Shown piece after piece: positions 43,309 through 51,971 of a stretch of DNA of 64,000 nucleotides (position 1 is its first letter; the number at the start of each line of letters is the position of its first letter). Origin of the DNA: Variovorax brevis (GTDB lineage Bacteria > Pseudomonadota > Gammaproteobacteria > Burkholderiales > Burkholderiaceae_C). Where the stretch lies: positions 62,001-126,000 of the forward strand of contig NZ_JASZYG010000008.1 of assembly GCF_030317105.1 (NCBI RefSeq), in the 5' to 3' direction. Under the pieces are notes generated by a model. That model saw only the letters and a program-made list of their open reading frames with translations. It was not told the origin of the DNA and searched no databases. The translations under genes and the position numbers were made by a program.

Positions 43309-45942
43309 ATGAACGCCCCGATCACTCCCGGACATTTGCGCACCTTGCTCGACATGTCCTCGCACGACCCCGACCCGCAGGAGACCGCCGAATGGCGCGA
43401 AGCCTTTGCCGCGCTGGTCGACGCGCAAGGCCCCCAGCGCGCACGCTGGATGCTCGAGGAACTCGCCCGCCTCGCGCGCGAGCGCCGCATCGGATGGCAG
43501 CCCGAACTGTCGACGCCGTACGTCAACACGATTGCGGTCGATGCGCAGCCCGTATTCCCCGGCGACCTCGCCATCGAGGAGCGCATCGGCTCGCTCATGC
43601 GCTGGAACGCATTGGCCATGGTGGTGCGCGCCAACCAGGCCTACGGAGAACTCGGCGGCCACATCGCCAGCTATGCGAGTGCGGCGGACTTGTTCGAGGT
43701 GGGCTTCAACCACTTCTTTCATGCAGGCGAAGGCCAGCATGGCGGTGACCTCGTCTTCTTCCAGCCGCACAGCGCACCGGGCGTTTACGCACGCGCCTTT
43801 CTCGAAGGGCGCCTGAGCGAAGACGACCTGAAGCACTACCGCCAGGAGCTGGACGTGGCCGAAGGCGCACGCGGCCTCAGCAGCTATCCGCATCCCTATC
43901 TGATGCCGGACTTCTGGCAGTTCCCCACCGGCTCGATGGGCATCGGGCCGATCAGCTCGATCTATCACGCGCGCTTCATGCGCTACCTCACACACCGCAA
44001 CCTGCTCGATTGCGGAGACCGGAAAGTCTGGGGCGTGTTCGGCGACGGCGAAATGGACGAGCCCGAATCGATGAGCGCGCTCACCCTTGCCGCGCGCGAA
44101 AAGCTGGACAACCTCGTATGGGTGGTCAACTGCAATCTGCAGCGCCTCGATGGTCCGGTGCGTGGCAACGGCCGCATCATCGACGAGCTGGAAAAGCTCT
44201 TTGCGGGCGCGGGCTGGAACGTCATCAAGCTCGTGTGGGGCAGTGACTGGGATGGCCTCTTTGCGCGCGACACCACGGGCGCATTGGCGCGCGCCTTCGC
44301 CGACACCGTCGACGGCCAGATGCAGACCTTCGCGGCGAAGGACGGCCGCTTCAACCGCGACAACTTCTTCGGCCAGAACGAGGCGCTGGCCCGCCTTGCA
44401 CAAGGCATGACGGACGAACAGATCGACCGCCTGAAGCGCGGCGGACACGACATCGTGAAGATTCACGCCGCCTATGCCGCAGCCGCTGCGCATCGCGGAC
44501 AACCCACCGTCATCCTTGCCCACACGAAGAAGGGCTACGGCATGGGCAGCGCCGGCCAGGGCAAGATGACCACGCACTCGCAAAAGAAGCTGGACGACAG
44601 CGACGTGATCGCGTTTCGCAACCGCTTCAACCTGCCGCTCAGCGATGAGCAGGCGACCTCGCTCGCCTTCTACAAGCCGGCCGACGACAGCCCCGAGATG
44701 CGCTACCTGCATGAGCGGCGCGCCGCGCTCGGTGGCAGCATGCCGCGCCGCGACACCCATTGCGACGTGGTGCCCAAGCCCGACATCGAAAGCTACGCGC
44801 AATTTGCCGTCGCGGCCAACGGAAAGGAGATGAGCACCACGATGGCCTTCGTGCGCATGCTCGGCAACCTCATGAAAGACCCTGCCCTGGGCCCGCGCAT
44901 CGTGCCCATCGTGGCGGACGAGGCACGCACCTTCGGCATGGCCAATCTCTTCAAGCAGGTCGGCATCTATTCCAGCGTGGGCCAGCGCTACGCACCGGAA
45001 GACATCGGCTCGGTGCTGAGCTATCGCGAAGCCACCGACGGTCAAATACTGGAAGAGGGCATCAGCGAAGCCGGCGCCATCGCGAGCTGGACGGCCGCAG
45101 CCACGAGCTACAGCGTGCACGGCATGGCGATGCTGCCCTTCTACATCTACTACTCGATGTTCGGCTTCCAGCGCGTGGGCGATGCGATCTGGGCTGCTGC
45201 CGACCAGCGCTCGCGTGGCTTCCTGCTCGGTGCGACCTCGGGCCGCACCACGCTCGGCGGCGAGGGCTTGCAGCATCAGGACGGCAGCAGCCACCTCGTG
45301 GCCGCGACCATTCCCAACTGCAAGGCCTACGACCCGGCCTTCGCGGGCGAGATGGCCGTCATCGTGGATGCGGGCATTCGCGAAATGGTGGTGGAGCAGA
45401 AGGACGTTTTCTACTACGTCACGCTCATGAACGAGAACTACGCGCAGCCGGATTTGCCGTCCGGTGCGCAGGCGGACGTGCTGCGTGGCTGCTATCGCTT
45501 CGGGGCTTATGGGTCCGGAGCGGAAGGCGCCAAAAGGGTGACGCTGCTGGGCTCCGGTGCCATCCTCAACGAAGTCATCAAGGCCGCCCGGATGCTGGTT
45601 GAAGAAGGCATCGATGCCGAGGTCTTCAGCGTCACGAGCTGGAGCGAGCTGGCGCGTGATGGGCAGGCTTGTGAAGCGCGTGCATTGCAGGGCGACGCGG
45701 AACCCGGCACGGCCTTCATCGCGCAACAGTTGGGCACATCGCCCGAAGCACCCATCGTCGCGGCGACCGACTATGTGCGCGCGGTGCCGGAAAGCGTCCG
45801 CGCGTTCCTGCCGCAGGGACGCCGCTACATCACGCTGGGCACCGATGGCTTTGGTCGCAGCGACACGCGCGCGGCGCTGCGCAAGTTTTTCCACGTCGAT
45901 GCCGAGAGCGTCGCGAACGCTGCACGCCGCGCATTGGGTTGA
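43309..45942 (+). CDS. mdeB: Homodimeric E1 2-oxoacid (pyruvate/2-oxobutyrate) dehydrogenase
   Basis: 877-aa thiamine-diphosphate enzyme of the AceE/MdeB family. The TPP motif GDGEMDEPES...NCN lies near residue 245; the transketolase-like central and C-terminal domains are complete (GAIASWTAAATSYSVHG, GRTTLGGEGLQHQDG). It decarboxylates pyruvate or 2-oxobutyrate and passes the acyl group to an E2 encoded elsewhere; no E2/E3 genes follow, so it is probably not the main aceE. The divergent Lrp regulator points to an MdeB-like role in amino-acid breakdown. Symbol tentative. Confidence 0.8.
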   Translation: MNAPITPGHLRTLLDMSSHDPDPQETAEWREAFAALVDAQGPQRARWMLEELARLARERRIGWQPELSTPYVNTIAVDAQPVFPGDLAIEERIGSLMRWNALAMVVRANQAYGELGGHIASYASAADLFEVGFNHFFHAGEGQHGGDLVFFQPHSAPGVYARAFLEGRLSEDDLKHYRQELDVAEGARGLSSYPHPYLMPDFWQFPTGSMGIGPISSIYHARFMRYLTHRNLLDCGDRKVWGVFGDGEMDEPESMSALTLAAREKLDNLVWVVNCNLQRLDGPVRGNGRIIDELEKLFAGAGWNVIKLVWGSDWDGLFARDTTGALARAFADTVDGQMQTFAAKDGRFNRDNFFGQNEALARLAQGMTDEQIDRLKRGGHDIVKIHAAYAAAAAHRGQPTVILAHTKKGYGMGSAGQGKMTTHSQKKLDDSDVIAFRNRFNLPLSDEQATSLAFYKPADDSPEMRYLHERRAALGGSMPRRDTHCDVVPKPDIESYAQFAVAANGKEMSTTMAFVRMLGNLMKDPALGPRIVPIVADEARTFGMANLFKQVGIYSSVGQRYAPEDIGSVLSYREATDGQILEEGISEAGAIASWTAAATSYSVHGMAMLPFYIYYSMFGFQRVGDAIWAAADQRSRGFLLGATSGRTTLGGEGLQHQDGSSHLVAATIPNCKAYDPAFAGEMAVIVDAGIREMVVEQKDVFYYVTLMNENYAQPDLPSGAQADVLRGCYRFGAYGSGAEGAKRVTLLGSGAILNEVIKAARMLVEEGIDAEVFSVTSWSELARDGQACEARALQGDAEPGTAFIAQQLGTSPEAPIVAATDYVRAVPESVRAFLPQGRRYITLGTDGFGRSDTRAALRKFFHVDAESVANAARRALG

Positions 45943-45988
45943 GTGCCGCCGCCGATAGTGCGGCGCCAGTCAGTGCTTGCTGCGCAGC

Positions 45989-46639
45989 TCAGGCCCGCTT
46001 GCGCAGGAAGACGTGGTTGGCCCGCTCGCCGGCCACGGCCTCCGTGGCTTCGTAGCCGAGTGCGGACAGGTCCATTCCCTGAAAAAGATGCTCGCCCGAT
46101 CCCAGCAGCACCGGCGGCATGGCGAGATGCACTTCGTCGACGAGGCCCGCCGCCAGATACTGCCGAACCGTCGCGACGCCGCCTCCGAGTCGGACGTCAC
46201 GCCCACCGGCCGCCTCGCGCGCCTGCTCCAGCGCGGCGTGGATGCCCTGCGTGACAAAGCGGAATTCGGTGCCGCCCGCCATGGCCAGCGGTGCGCGCGG
46301 ATGGTGCGTCAACACGAAGACCGGCGTGTGGTAGGGCGGCTCGTCCCCCCACCAACCCTTCCAGTCGTCGTCGGGCTAGGGGCCGCGCACGGGGCCGAAC
46401 ATGTTGCGGCCGAGGATCCACGCGCCGATGTTGGCAAAGCCTTGTTCCGCGATGCGGTTGTCGATGCCCGTCTCGCCGCCTTCGCCCTGGCCGTGCATCG
46501 CCCTGAACATGCGCGTGTGGAAGACCCACTCCATCATTTCCGGCCCGCGCACGCCCAGCGGGTTCTGCAGGTCCTGGCGCGGACCTGCGCCATAGCCGTC
46601 GATGGAGAGCGAGAAACTTTGGACTCGAAGCCTGGACAT
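45989..46639 (-). pseudogene. DHFR-family (RibD C-terminal domain) protein, interrupted by amber stop
   Basis: A dihydrofolate-reductase-like gene of about 216 codons with one in-frame TAG at 46376-46378. Before it: RVQSFSLSIDGYGAG, IGAWILGRNMFGPVRGP; directly after it in the same frame: PDDDWKGWWGDEPPYHTPVFVLTHH, GGGVATVRQYLAAGLVDE. Relatives usually have Trp at the stop, so TGG to TAG is the simplest cause. Function of this family is usually an NADPH-dependent reductase of unknown substrate. The N-terminal 87 residues alone would lack the NADPH site. Confidence 0.88.
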
Positions 46640-46707
46640 CGCATTCCTTCCGCATTGCGTGATCGCGCAATTCTGAAGCACACCGGCGCATGATGCACAT
46701 TGGACTG

Positions 46708-46768
46708 CGCAACCCATGGGTTGCGTGACGACGTGGTGGGTGCTACAAATACGCAACCCGGAGGTTGC
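46708..46768 (+). promoter_or_regulatory. Twin palindromic operators upstream of the SRPBCC-ArsR operon
   Basis: CGCAACCCATGGGTTGCG (46708-46725) is a perfect 18-bp palindrome. GCAACC-CGGA-GGTTGC (46753-46768) repeats its half-sites with a 4-bp centre. Centres are 44 bp apart, near four helical turns. The second contains the GGAGG ribosome site of the SRPBCC gene. Likely targets of the ArsR-type repressor in the same operon. Confidence 0.65.
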
Positions 46769-46770
46769 TC

Positions 46771-47265
46771 ATGAGCACAGATCGCATTGAAAAGAGAGTG
46801 GTCCTGAAGGCATCGCGCGAGCGTGTGTGGCGTGCCATCAGCGACGCCAGCCAGTTCGGCAGCTGGTTCGGCGTCCGCTTCGACGCGCCTTTCACGGCAG
46901 GCGCGAAACTCACGGGCAGGATCACCCCCACGACCGTGGATCCCGAAGTCGCGAAGATGCAGGAGCCACACACCGGCATGCCCTTCGAGTTTTCGGTGGT
47001 CGCCATCGAACCGATGCGCTTGATCTCTTTCCGCTGGCATCCCTTCGCCATCGAGCCGGGCGTGGACTACAGCCAGGAACCCACGACGCTCATCGTGTTC
47101 GAGCTTTCGGACGCACCCGGGGGCACGTTGCTGGTCATATCCGAATCAGGCTTTGATCAGATACCGCTTGAACGCCGCGCCAAGGCCTTTGCCGCCAACG
47201 ACGGCGGCTGGACGCACCAGGCTCAACTCATCGCGAAGTACCTGGCGTTGCAGCCGGATGCGTAG
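46771..47265 (+). CDS. SRPBCC/AHSA1-family protein
   Basis: 164-aa START-like protein of the AHSA1 (activator of Hsp90 homologue 1-like) group. The hydrophobic-pocket fold begins EKRVVLKASRERVWRAISDASQFGSWFG and ends WTHQAQLIAKYLAL, typical of this family. Ligand unknown. ATG 46771 has GGAGG six bases upstream, embedded in a palindrome. It overlaps the ArsR-type gene by eight bases; SRPBCC/ArsR pairs are widespread and often respond to small organic compounds. Confidence 0.9.
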   Translation: MSTDRIEKRVVLKASRERVWRAISDASQFGSWFGVRFDAPFTAGAKLTGRITPTTVDPEVAKMQEPHTGMPFEFSVVAIEPMRLISFRWHPFAIEPGVDYSQEPTTLIVFELSDAPGGTLLVISESGFDQIPLERRAKAFAANDGGWTHQAQLIAKYLALQPDA

Positions 47266-47668
47266 TCTTTCGGGCGGCAGCCTCGACGGCGCTGCACCGC
47301 TCTTTGCGGCCCTGGGCGATGCCACCCGCCTGCAGATCGTCGCCCGGCTGTGCAATGCGGGACCGCAGTCGATCGTCCGGCTGACCGAGGGCGGCGGGGT
47401 GTCGCGCCAGGCTATCACCAAGCATCTTCTGGCGCTGGAGGGCGTGGGGCTCGTGCGCAGCGGTCGTTCGGGCCGCGAGCGCGTCTGGGAACTCGAGGCC
47501 GCTCGGCTGGCGCAAGCGCGCCGGTACCTCGACCAGATTTCGGGGCAGTGGGATGAGGCTATCGTGCGTCTGCGCGCCTTGGTGGAAGCGGAGGGGGAAG
47601 AAGCGTCGCCGCGTAACGCCGGTCGCGCGAGGGCGCAACGGAGCGCCGGAAAGTCGTCGGCGCGCTGA
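47258..47668 (+). CDS. ArsR-family winged-helix transcriptional regulator
   Basis: 136-aa regulator with the ArsR helix-turn-helix (LFAALGDATRLQIVARLCNAG, GVSRQAITKHLLALEGVGLV) and a basic C-terminal tail. No metal-binding CxC is present, so it is of the organic-ligand type. Translationally coupled to the SRPBCC gene by an 8-bp overlap. It probably represses its own operon through the twin palindromes upstream. Confidence 0.92.
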   Translation: MRSLSGGSLDGAAPLFAALGDATRLQIVARLCNAGPQSIVRLTEGGGVSRQAITKHLLALEGVGLVRSGRSGRERVWELEAARLAQARRYLDQISGQWDEAIVRLRALVEAEGEEASPRNAGRARAQRSAGKSSAR

Positions 47669-47748
47669 CGATCCCCTCAACCCGCCGGGCAGTTGGACGC
47701 CGGACGGCCAGAGGCGCCGTGACGCGGGCTGGTGTCGACTGGCGTTGC

Positions 47749-48174
47749 TCAGTGCCTCGAGCCGTCGATGTTTCGCGCCGTGCCGAGCAGCGTCGCGCAC
47801 AGCGTTTCTGCCGTGCCATCCACTGCGTAGACGTCCGCCGCGCACACCGTCAGCAATCGGGCGGCATCGACCACGCGGCCACGGGCGCGCAGATGGGTGC
47901 CGCGGGCCGGCGCCACGAGCTTGAGCGTGCCGTCGATGGTGGCGTTGATCCAGCCCGGTTCCAGCAGCGTGCCGGCAGCGGCCACGGCGGCGAAGTCCGC
48001 GATGGCGAAGACGGCGGTCGCCTGAAGCTGTCCCGGCCGAAAACAGAAGGCATCGAGCACGGGCATTTCCAGCTCGACGTGTCCAGGCTCGATGCGCAGG
48101 AACGATAGCTGAAGCGTTTTCGCCATGGGCATGGCGAGCACGGCGTTGCGCAGGAAAGCGATGTGGGGGGTCAT
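47749..48174 (-). CDS. PaaI-type hotdog-fold thioesterase
   Basis: 141-aa hotdog-fold protein of the PaaI/YigI thioesterase group (MPMAKTLQLSFLRIEPGHVELEMP, TAVFAIADFAAVAAAG with the hotdog helix, INATIDGTLKLVAPARGTHLRARGRV type sheet). Such enzymes hydrolyse acyl-CoA thioesters in the cytosol. The substrate is unknown. It stands alone, facing the ArsR gene. Confidence 0.88.
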   Translation of the reverse strand: MTPHIAFLRNAVLAMPMAKTLQLSFLRIEPGHVELEMPVLDAFCFRPGQLQATAVFAIADFAAVAAAGTLLEPGWINATIDGTLKLVAPARGTHLRARGRVVDAARLLTVCAADVYAVDGTAETLCATLLGTARNIDGSRH

Positions 48175-48266
48175 TTGCGAAGCTCCGGAAAGTGAAGCGG
48201 CAGGCTATCGACCCTCGCACTGTGCGAGGGTTGTGCGTGGTGTCGCGCAGGGCGCAGGCGGCGCGA

Positions 48267-48302
48267 GTGGCGCAAGTCGCGCAAATGGCGCAAATGGCGG
48301 CC
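48267..48302. repeat. Short 9-nt tandem repeat
   Basis: GTGGCGCAA, GTCGCGCAA, ATGGCGCAA and ATGGCGGCC are four consecutive 9-nt units in the spacer between the thioesterase and the TonB-domain gene. Small and imperfect; no function apparent. Confidence 0.5.
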
Positions 48303-48373
48303 CCTATACTCGCGGCGCGCCGTGCATGCAGCGCGGCAGTGAGTGGACTTCGGCAGCTTTTTGAGGAGACAAC

Positions 48374-48784
48374 ATGCTCGGTTTCTCGGGTCGGCGAACA
48401 GGACGAATCAGCGTCGCAGGTGCTCTATGCGCGGGGCTTGCGGCAGCGCTCTTGAGTGCCGGCTGCGCCAGCGACGCAAAGCAACCTGGCGCCACCGATG
48501 ACTGGAAGCCAGCCACACCCAACGCCGCGCCTCCCTACCCGGCGGAATCACGGGTCAATGGCGAGCAAGGGCAGGTCCTGCTGCACGTGCTCACCGGCCC
48601 GGACGGGCGGCCGACGCGGGTGGAGGTCAAGAAGTCCAGTGGCTACGTCCGGCTCGACGACGCGGCCGTCGCGGCGGTGCGCAAGTGGCAATTCAAGCCG
48701 CTCAAGGACGACGGCACCATCACCTGGCGCGAAGTGCCGATCAACTTCATGCTGTCGGCTTCAGGGGCTGTGTTTCCGCGATAG
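48374..48784 (+). CDS. TonB C-terminal-domain lipoprotein
   Basis: 136-aa protein. A lipoprotein-type signal (ALCAGLAAALLSAGC) is followed by only a TonB C-terminal domain (PYPAESRVNGEQGQVLLHVLTGPDGR, SSGYVRLDDAAVAAVRKWQFKP). It lacks the N-terminal anchor and proline-rich spacer of true TonB, and no exbB/exbD genes are near, so energy transduction is unlikely. GAGGAG precedes the ATG. Role unknown, perhaps envelope scaffolding. Confidence 0.85.
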   Translation: MLGFSGRRTGRISVAGALCAGLAAALLSAGCASDAKQPGATDDWKPATPNAAPPYPAESRVNGEQGQVLLHVLTGPDGRPTRVEVKKSSGYVRLDDAAVAAVRKWQFKPLKDDGTITWREVPINFMLSASGAVFPR

Positions 48785-48949
48785 CGGTCAACGGGTGCGG
48801 CCCGTCAATACCGCGTGGGAGCGAGTTGTGGAATCGGCAGGAAATCAAGTGCCGTCGGTTCCCGCTGACACGCGTTCTGCGTGGTGGCCTGTAGGTCAGC
48901 TGCCGCGCTCGGCCATAGCGTGAGGCTCACTCACACCCAGGAGCACCGC

Positions 48950-49117
48950 ATGCAAGCCCCCACCTCCAAGCCCCAGGCGCCTTCACCCGGAAGCGGCGCG
49001 AAAGAAGAGCCCGAGATCACCCAGGAAGAGTCCATTCCCAGCGATGGCAAGGATGAAGAAGGCGAAAAGATGATGGAAAAACTCGGCCAGGAGCGACGCG
49101 AGGGCGACAAGCCGTAG
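48950..49117 (+). CDS. Small acidic hydrophilic protein, 55 aa
   Basis: MQAPTSKPQAPSPGSGAKEE then a Glu/Asp/Lys-rich tail (EDEEGEKMMEKLGQERREG type). AGGAG lies six bases before the ATG. Likely intrinsically disordered; no known family recognised. The 165 bases before it hold no other gene I can support. Confidence 0.6.
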   Translation: MQAPTSKPQAPSPGSGAKEEPEITQEESIPSDGKDEEGEKMMEKLGQERREGDKP

Positions 49118-49171
49118 ACCTTGCGCGGTACTAAGATCGCCGCGCATTCAACACTCGCGCGGAGGTCGTGC

Positions 49172-49303
49172 ATGGCTGATTCATCGTCGATGGCCCTCGG
49201 CACGCTTGACACGCCGTTACCCGCGACAGGGCAGCGACATGTCCATGTGGCGTGCAAGGCGCCTTGGTACACCGTCGAAGACGCCTTGCCACAGAGCCAA
49301 TGA
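49172..49303 (+). CDS. Possible 43-aa leader protein coupled to the MerR gene
   Basis: A short frame (MADSSSMALGTLDTPLPATG then HVHVACKAPWYTVEDAL) with GGAGG seven bases before its ATG and an ATGA overlap with the MerR start. The ribosome site and overlap favour real translation, but there is no recognisable family, so it could be a spurious frame or a leader peptide. Confidence 0.35.
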   Translation: MADSSSMALGTLDTPLPATGQRHVHVACKAPWYTVEDALPQSQ

Positions 49304-49722
49304 AGGTCTCGGAGCTCTCGCTTGCCACCGGCGTATCGGTTCATCGTCTGCGACGCTACGAGGAAATCGGCCTGCTCAAGGCCACGCGCAAGCCTTCGGG
49401 CTACCGCGAGTTCGAGGCGCGTGCGGTGCGCGACGTGATCTTCGTGTCGATGGCGCGCGAACTCGGCTTCTCCCTTGCGCAACTGCAGGACTGGCTGCCG
49501 CGCTACCGCGCAGGCACCCTGCGCTTCGACGACCTGCGCGAGGAGTTCGATCGGCGCATCGTCGCTGTCGACGCCGAAATCGAAGCCCTGCGCCGCCTGC
49601 GCAAGAAGCTGGTGGACCACATCGCGTGGGTGCAGCGGCAGAAAGCCGCGGCCCGGCGCAAGGCCGCGTCGGCGCCGCGTGTTCCGTCGGTCTTCGACCT
49701 GAGCCGCAGGCGCGCAAAATAA
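49300..49722 (+). CDS. MerR-family transcriptional regulator
   Basis: 140-aa regulator: winged helix MKVSELSLATGVSVHRLRRYEEIGLLKATRKPSGYREF at the N terminus, then a dimerisation coiled coil (FDRRIVAVDAEIEALRRLRKKLVDHI) and a basic tail. No cysteine is present in the effector region, so it is not a metal-thiol sensor. It lies 84 bp upstream of the threonate operon in the same direction and could regulate it, but no MerR-type 19-bp promoter is evident. Confidence 0.9.
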   Translation: MKVSELSLATGVSVHRLRRYEEIGLLKATRKPSGYREFEARAVRDVIFVSMARELGFSLAQLQDWLPRYRAGTLRFDDLREEFDRRIVAVDAEIEALRRLRKKLVDHIAWVQRQKAAARRKAASAPRVPSVFDLSRRRAK

Positions 49723-49806
49723 GCCACTGGCCACGCATGGCGGGTAATCCTGCTGCAGGCCGATCGGTGGCGTTTCTATGATGGCAGCCATCCTTCAGGA
49801 ATCCAC

Positions 49807-50706
49807 ATGAAAAAAGCAGGACTCATCGGGTTGGGCGCCATGGGCGCGGGCATCGCCGCCACGCTGCGCCGCGCCGGCTACGAGATGCATGTGTGCGACG
49901 CACGACCCGGTGCCGCGGCAAGCTTTGCGCAGGACGGCGGCGTCGCGCACGCCAGCCCCGCCGAAGTGGCCGCGCAATGCGATCTCGTGGTGAGCGTGGT
50001 GGTCAACGCGCAGCAGACCGAGTCGGTGCTTTTCGGCGACAACGGCGCGGCCGCGGCCATGAAGCCCGGCAGCGTGTTCGTGATGTGCTCCACCGTCGAT
50101 CCCAACTGGTCCATCGCGCTTGAAGCACGCCTCCATGCCGCCGGCATCCACTACATCGACGCACCCATTTCCGGTGGCGCCGCCAAGGCGGCCAGCGGGC
50201 AGATGACCATGATGTCGTCCGCCAAACCCGAGGCCTACGCCAAGGCCGGCGATCTGCTCGACGCGATGGCCGGCAAGGTCTACCGCCTGGGCGACTGCGC
50301 AGGCGCGGGCAGCAAGGTGAAGATCATCAACCAGCTGCTGGCCGGCGTGCACATCGCCGCGGCGGCCGAGGCGATGGCGCTGGGCCTGCGCGAAGGCGTG
50401 GCGCCCGACGCGCTCTACGAAGTCATCACGCACAGCGCCGGCAACAGCTGGATGTTCGAGAACCGCATGGCGCACGTGCTCGCAGCCGACTACACGCCAC
50501 TCTCGGCTGTCGACATCTTCGTGAAAGACCTGGGGCTGGTGCTCGACACGGCGCGCGCCAGCAAGTTTCCGCTGCCGCTCGCATCCACCGCGCACCAGAT
50601 GTTCATGCAGGCGTCCACCGCAGGCTTTGCGAAGGAAGACGACAGCGCGGTGATCAAGATCTTTCCGGGCATCGAGTTGCCCACCAAGCCGGCGTCGTCG
50701 TCATGA
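49807..50706 (+). CDS. ltnD: L-threonate dehydrogenase-like beta-hydroxyacid dehydrogenase
   Basis: 299-aa NAD-dependent dehydrogenase of the 3-hydroxyisobutyrate family. Rossmann motif GLIGLGAMGAGIAATL, substrate loop ISGGAAKAASGQ and catalytic Lys in GSKVKIINQLLAG. Followed directly by otnK, otnC and otnI, the described context for LtnD, which oxidises L-threonate at C2 to 2-oxo-tetronate. First gene of the operon; its stop overlaps otnK. Confidence 0.9.
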   Translation: MKKAGLIGLGAMGAGIAATLRRAGYEMHVCDARPGAAASFAQDGGVAHASPAEVAAQCDLVVSVVVNAQQTESVLFGDNGAAAAMKPGSVFVMCSTVDPNWSIALEARLHAAGIHYIDAPISGGAAKAASGQMTMMSSAKPEAYAKAGDLLDAMAGKVYRLGDCAGAGSKVKIINQLLAGVHIAAAAEAMALGLREGVAPDALYEVITHSAGNSWMFENRMAHVLAADYTPLSAVDIFVKDLGLVLDTARASKFPLPLASTAHQMFMQASTAGFAKEDDSAVIKIFPGIELPTKPASSS

Positions 50707-51971
50707 GCATGGTTTTGGGCTGCATCGCCGACGACTTCACCGGCGCCACCGACCTGGCCAACAACCTCGTGCGCGCCGGCATGCGCGTGGTGCAGACCAT
50801 CGGCGTGCCGGCTGCGCCGCTCGCCGCCGAGGTCGACGCCGTGGTGGTCGCGCTCAAGTCGCGCACCGTTGCACCGGCCGAAGCCGTGGCGCAATCGCTC
50901 GATGCCTTGCGCTGGCTTCAGGCACAGGGCGCGCGACAGATCTACTTCAAATATTGCTCCACCTTCGACAGCACGCCTGAAGGCAACATCGGCCCCGTCA
51001 CCGAGGCGCTGATGGACGCGCTGGGAACCGACTTCACCATCGCCACGCCCGCCTTTCCGGACAACAAGCGCACGGTCTTCAAGGGCTACCTGTTCGCGGG
51101 CGACGTGCTGCTCAATGAAAGCGGCATGCAGAACCACCCGCTGACGCCGATGACCGACGCCAACCTCGTGCGCGTGATGCAGGCGCAGACGCGGCGCAAG
51201 GTCGGGCTCATCGACCACGTCGTGGTGGCGCGCGGCGCCGAGGCGGTGCGCGAGCGAGTCGCCCAACTGAAGGCCGAAGGCGTGGGCGTTGCCATCGTCG
51301 ATGCGGTGTCGAATGACGACCTGCTGCGGCTCGGCCCCGCGCTGGCCGACATGCCGCTGGTGACGGCGGGCTCGGGCGTGGCGATCGGGTTGCCGGCCAA
51401 TTTCGGCCTGGCGCCGTCGTCGCAGGCCAGTGCGTTGCCGGCGGCGCCGGGGCGGCAGGCCGTGGTGTCCGGCAGCTGCTCGCTGGCCACCAACCGGCAG
51501 GTGGCGGATTTCATCGGCTCGGGGCGGCCGGCGCTCGCGATCGATCCGCTGCGCATCGCAGAAGGCGTCGACGTGGCGGCCGAGGCGCTGGCTTGGGCCG
51601 CGCCGCTTCTGGCGTCCGGGCCGGTGCTGGTGTATTCCACCGCCGAATCCAGCGCAGTGAAATCGGTGCAGGGCCGCCTGGGCGTCGAAGCGGCGGGCGC
51701 CATGGTCGAACGCACCATCGCCGCCATCGCGCTCGGCCTCGTGGCGCAGGGCGTGCGCCAGCTCGTGGTGGCCGGCGGCGAGACGTCGGGTGCCTGCGTG
51801 CAGGCCTTGGGCATCGCGCAATTGCAGATCGGCCCGCAGATCGATCCCGGCGTGCCCTGGTGCCATGCGTTCGCCAACGCCGCCGGCGGCGCGGGCGTGC
51901 GCATCGCCCTGAAATCCGGCAACTTCGGCACGGACGATTTCTTCTCCAAGGCCTTTACATTTCCTGCATGA
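50703..51971 (+). CDS. otnK: 3-oxo-tetronate kinase (four-carbon acid sugar kinase)
   Basis: 422-aa DUF1537-family kinase. The N-terminal signature GCIADDFTGATDLANNL binds the sugar acid and the C-terminal GGETSGACVQALG binds ATP phosphates. OtnK phosphorylates 3-oxo-tetronate at O4. It overlaps ltnD and otnC by four bases each, as expected for a tightly coupled operon. Family length and both domains are complete. Confidence 0.94.
   Translation: MSMVLGCIADDFTGATDLANNLVRAGMRVVQTIGVPAAPLAAEVDAVVVALKSRTVAPAEAVAQSLDALRWLQAQGARQIYFKYCSTFDSTPEGNIGPVTEALMDALGTDFTIATPAFPDNKRTVFKGYLFAGDVLLNESGMQNHPLTPMTDANLVRVMQAQTRRKVGLIDHVVVARGAEAVRERVAQLKAEGVGVAIVDAVSNDDLLRLGPALADMPLVTAGSGVAIGLPANFGLAPSSQASALPAAPGRQAVVSGSCSLATNRQVADFIGSGRPALAIDPLRIAEGVDVAAEALAWAAPLLASGPVLVYSTAESSAVKSVQGRLGVEAAGAMVERTIAAIALGLVAQGVRQLVVAGGETSGACVQALGIAQLQIGPQIDPGVPWCHAFANAAGGAGVRIALKSGNFGTDDFFSKAFTFPA

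Noticed and set aside
43165..45894. 909-codon frame on the minus strand across the E1 dehydrogenase gene
   Set aside because: Shadow of the conserved enzyme gene, no recognisable domain, and it would also cross the divergent promoter spacer.
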